Made by a program: the position numbers and the translations under genes. The notes below the pieces were generated by a model. That model was given only the letters and a program-made list of their open reading frames with translations. It made no database searches and was not told the DNA's origin. A stretch of 64,000 nt of DNA from Lachnospiraceae bacterium (GTDB lineage: Bacteria > Bacillota > Clostridia > Lachnospirales > Lachnospiraceae), in contig JAFUNK010000024.1 of the NCBI GenBank assembly GCA_017482205.1, positions 186,001 to 250,000 on the forward strand, read 5' to 3'. This document shows positions 62,906-64,000 of the stretch, piece after piece (position 1 is the stretch's first letter; each line of letters opens with the position of its first letter).

Positions 62906-64000
62906 ATGAAAAAAGTATATACATGCTTTTGTACAGATGTAATTCACGAAGGACATTTGAATATATTACGGGAAGCCGCAAAATACGGAGAAGTTATTGT
63001 AGGAGTATTGGCAGATGCTGCCATGGTTCGTTTTAACCGTTTTCCTACTATTTCACTGGAGCAAAGAATAGAAATTGTAAAAGCTACAGGACTGGCAGCC
63101 GAAGTGCTGGTGCAGAAAGATGTTATGTACGATGATATTCTTGGTGAGATAAAGCCAGACTATGTCATTCATGGGGATAACTGGAAAGAAGGTCCCGAAA
63201 AGGCAATCCGTGAGAATGTGATTAAAAATCTGGCGGAGTATGGCGGAACATTGTTGGAGATACCGTATACTTACAATGAAGAAGTAAAAAAGATAGATGA
63301 TCGCATGAAAGAGAAACTGGCAATGCCGGAGTTTCGTCGTAAACGTTTGCGCCAGTTACTTACCATGCGCCCCATTGTTAAGACATTGGAGGTGCATTCT
63401 GGTTTAACCGGACTGATTGCAGAGAAGACTATTGTAGAGAGCAATGGAGAACTTGACCAGTTTGACGCTATGTGGATATCCAGTCTTTGTGATTCCACGG
63501 CAAAAGGAAAACCGGATATAGAACTGGTGGACATGTCTTCACGTATTCGTACAATTGATGATGTTATGGATGTGACGACCAAGCCCATTATTCTGGATGG
63601 GGATACGGGCGGACTGATAGAGCATTTTGTATACAATGTACGCACCTTGGAGAGAATGGGCGTTTCGGCTGTTATTATAGAGGACAAGACGGGACTGAAG
63701 AAAAACTCTCTGTTTGGAACGGAAGTAGAGCAGACTCAGGACAGCATAGAGAATTTTTCTGCAAAAATCCGTGCAGGAAAGCAGGCGTTGCGTACAGAAG
63801 AATTTATGATAATAGCCAGAATTGAAAGTCTGATTCTGGAAAGAGGCATGGAAGATGCATTGCAGCGTGCTTTTGCCTATGTAGAAGCCGGTGCGGACGG
63901 CATTATGATTCATTCCCGAAAAAAAGAACCGGATGAAATTATAAAGTTTTGTGAAGAGTTCAGAAAGAAAGATAAGAACACTCCGATAGTAGTGGTTCCG
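62906..64000 (+). CDS. Cytidylyltransferase-like domain fused to phosphoenolpyruvate mutase (partial, runs off the edge)
   Basis: The frame is open from ATG 62906 (AAAGGGG ahead) to the last base, 365 codons without a stop. Residues 1-135 form a TagD-like nucleotidyltransferase domain with the H-x-G-H motif CTDVIHEGHLNIL (His14, His17) and IHGDNWKEG; the usual I-S-x-T motif is absent. From about residue 155 comes phosphoenolpyruvate mutase. FDAMWISSLCDS, ILDGDTGG (Asp231, Asp233) and IEDKTGLKKNS (Glu259, Lys265, Asn267) are the metal, catalytic and lid motifs of PepM. It converts phosphoenolpyruvate to phosphonopyruvate. The N-terminal part may activate the aminophosphonate as a CMP derivative (inference). 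Confidence 0.9.
   Translation, partial: MKKVYTCFCTDVIHEGHLNILREAAKYGEVIVGVLADAAMVRFNRFPTISLEQRIEIVKATGLAAEVLVQKDVMYDDILGEIKPDYVIHGDNWKEGPEKAIRENVIKNLAEYGGTLLEIPYTYNEEVKKIDDRMKEKLAMPEFRRKRLRQLLTMRPIVKTLEVHSGLTGLIAEKTIVESNGELDQFDAMWISSLCDSTAKGKPDIELVDMSSRIRTIDDVMDVTTKPIILDGDTGGLIEHFVYNVRTLERMGVSAVIIEDKTGLKKNSLFGTEVEQTQDSIENFSAKIRAGKQALRTEEFMIIARIESLILERGMEDALQRAFAYVEAGADGIMIHSRKKEPDEIIKFCEEFRKKDKNTPIVVVP

Noticed and set aside
1-64000. CRISPR arrays, tRNA or rRNA genes, insertion sequences
   Set aside because: No regularly spaced repeats, no tRNA cloverleaf or rRNA stretch and no transposase-like protein were seen on reading the window.

Overview
This window reads as one side of a very large cell-surface glycan locus from a low-GC, Gram-positive gut-type anaerobe, most likely a Lachnospiraceae-like Clostridia (inferred from strong GGAGG ribosome binding sites, occasional TTG/GTG starts, gene content and AT-leaning base use; no rRNA or housekeeping marker is present to prove it). 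All 53 genes called here lie on the + strand, mostly with overlaps or gaps under 100 bases. The last gene runs off the right edge.

Layout. (1) 78-2645: two coupled membrane proteins and a family-2 glycosyltransferase. (2) 2646-12897: a promoter, then a long-type priming phosphoglycosyltransferase, a Wzz-like chain-length protein, an EpsG-like polymerase, several glycosyltransferases, a GT52-like (sialyltransferase family) protein and an MsbA/PglK-type ABC flippase. (3) 12898-13517: 620 bases without a gene, very AT-rich, with nested inverted repeats. (4) 13518-18107: a pseudaminic-acid-type cassette (PseF, a PseI-GNAT fusion, PseG, PseC) that lacks a recognisable PseB. (5) 18107-22042: a GT-C-like membrane protein, a bactoprenol-sugar-type GT2 and an AT-rich acyltransferase-3 gene. 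(6) 22081-28154: a promoter followed by an FkbH-like protein, an acyl carrier protein, an MBOAT, an SGNH/DltD-like protein, a MaoC hydratase and an SDR. This looks like an ACP-dependent acyl decoration pathway and is the best candidate for an undescribed system. (7) 28219-43043: a new promoter, an O-antigen ligase/polymerase-like protein, a PglF/WbpM-type dehydratase, a small priming transferase, a 4-ketoreductase, a TviB/TviC-type pair for UDP-GalNAcA, a formyltransferase, a deacetylase, a double GT4 and a clear intrinsic terminator. (8) 43091-64000: a strong promoter, GTs, an AsnB-like amidotransferase, a GT11 fucosyltransferase next to a GT6 blood-group-type transferase, a Wzm/Wzt ABC exporter, two unfamiliar proteins, a sulfatase/LtaS-superfamily membrane enzyme, a YidC-like/TagF-like fusion and the start of a phosphonate (2-aminoethylphosphonate) pathway.

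How it fits together. Two distinct priming transferases and three membrane export/assembly routes (EpsG plus ABC flippase; ligase-like protein; Wzm/Wzt) imply at least two glycans. The first probably carries pseudaminic-acid-like sugar and an ACP-derived acyl group. The second is probably primed with a 6-deoxy-HexNAc, contains (amidated) GalNAcA, may carry an H/A/B blood-group-like tip, and may be decorated with glycerol phosphate or aminoethylphosphonate. At least five promoter candidates share one shape: TTGnnn, exactly 17 bases, and a TGn-extended -10.

Limits: families are called by reading motifs, without database searches. Substrates and linkages are inference.
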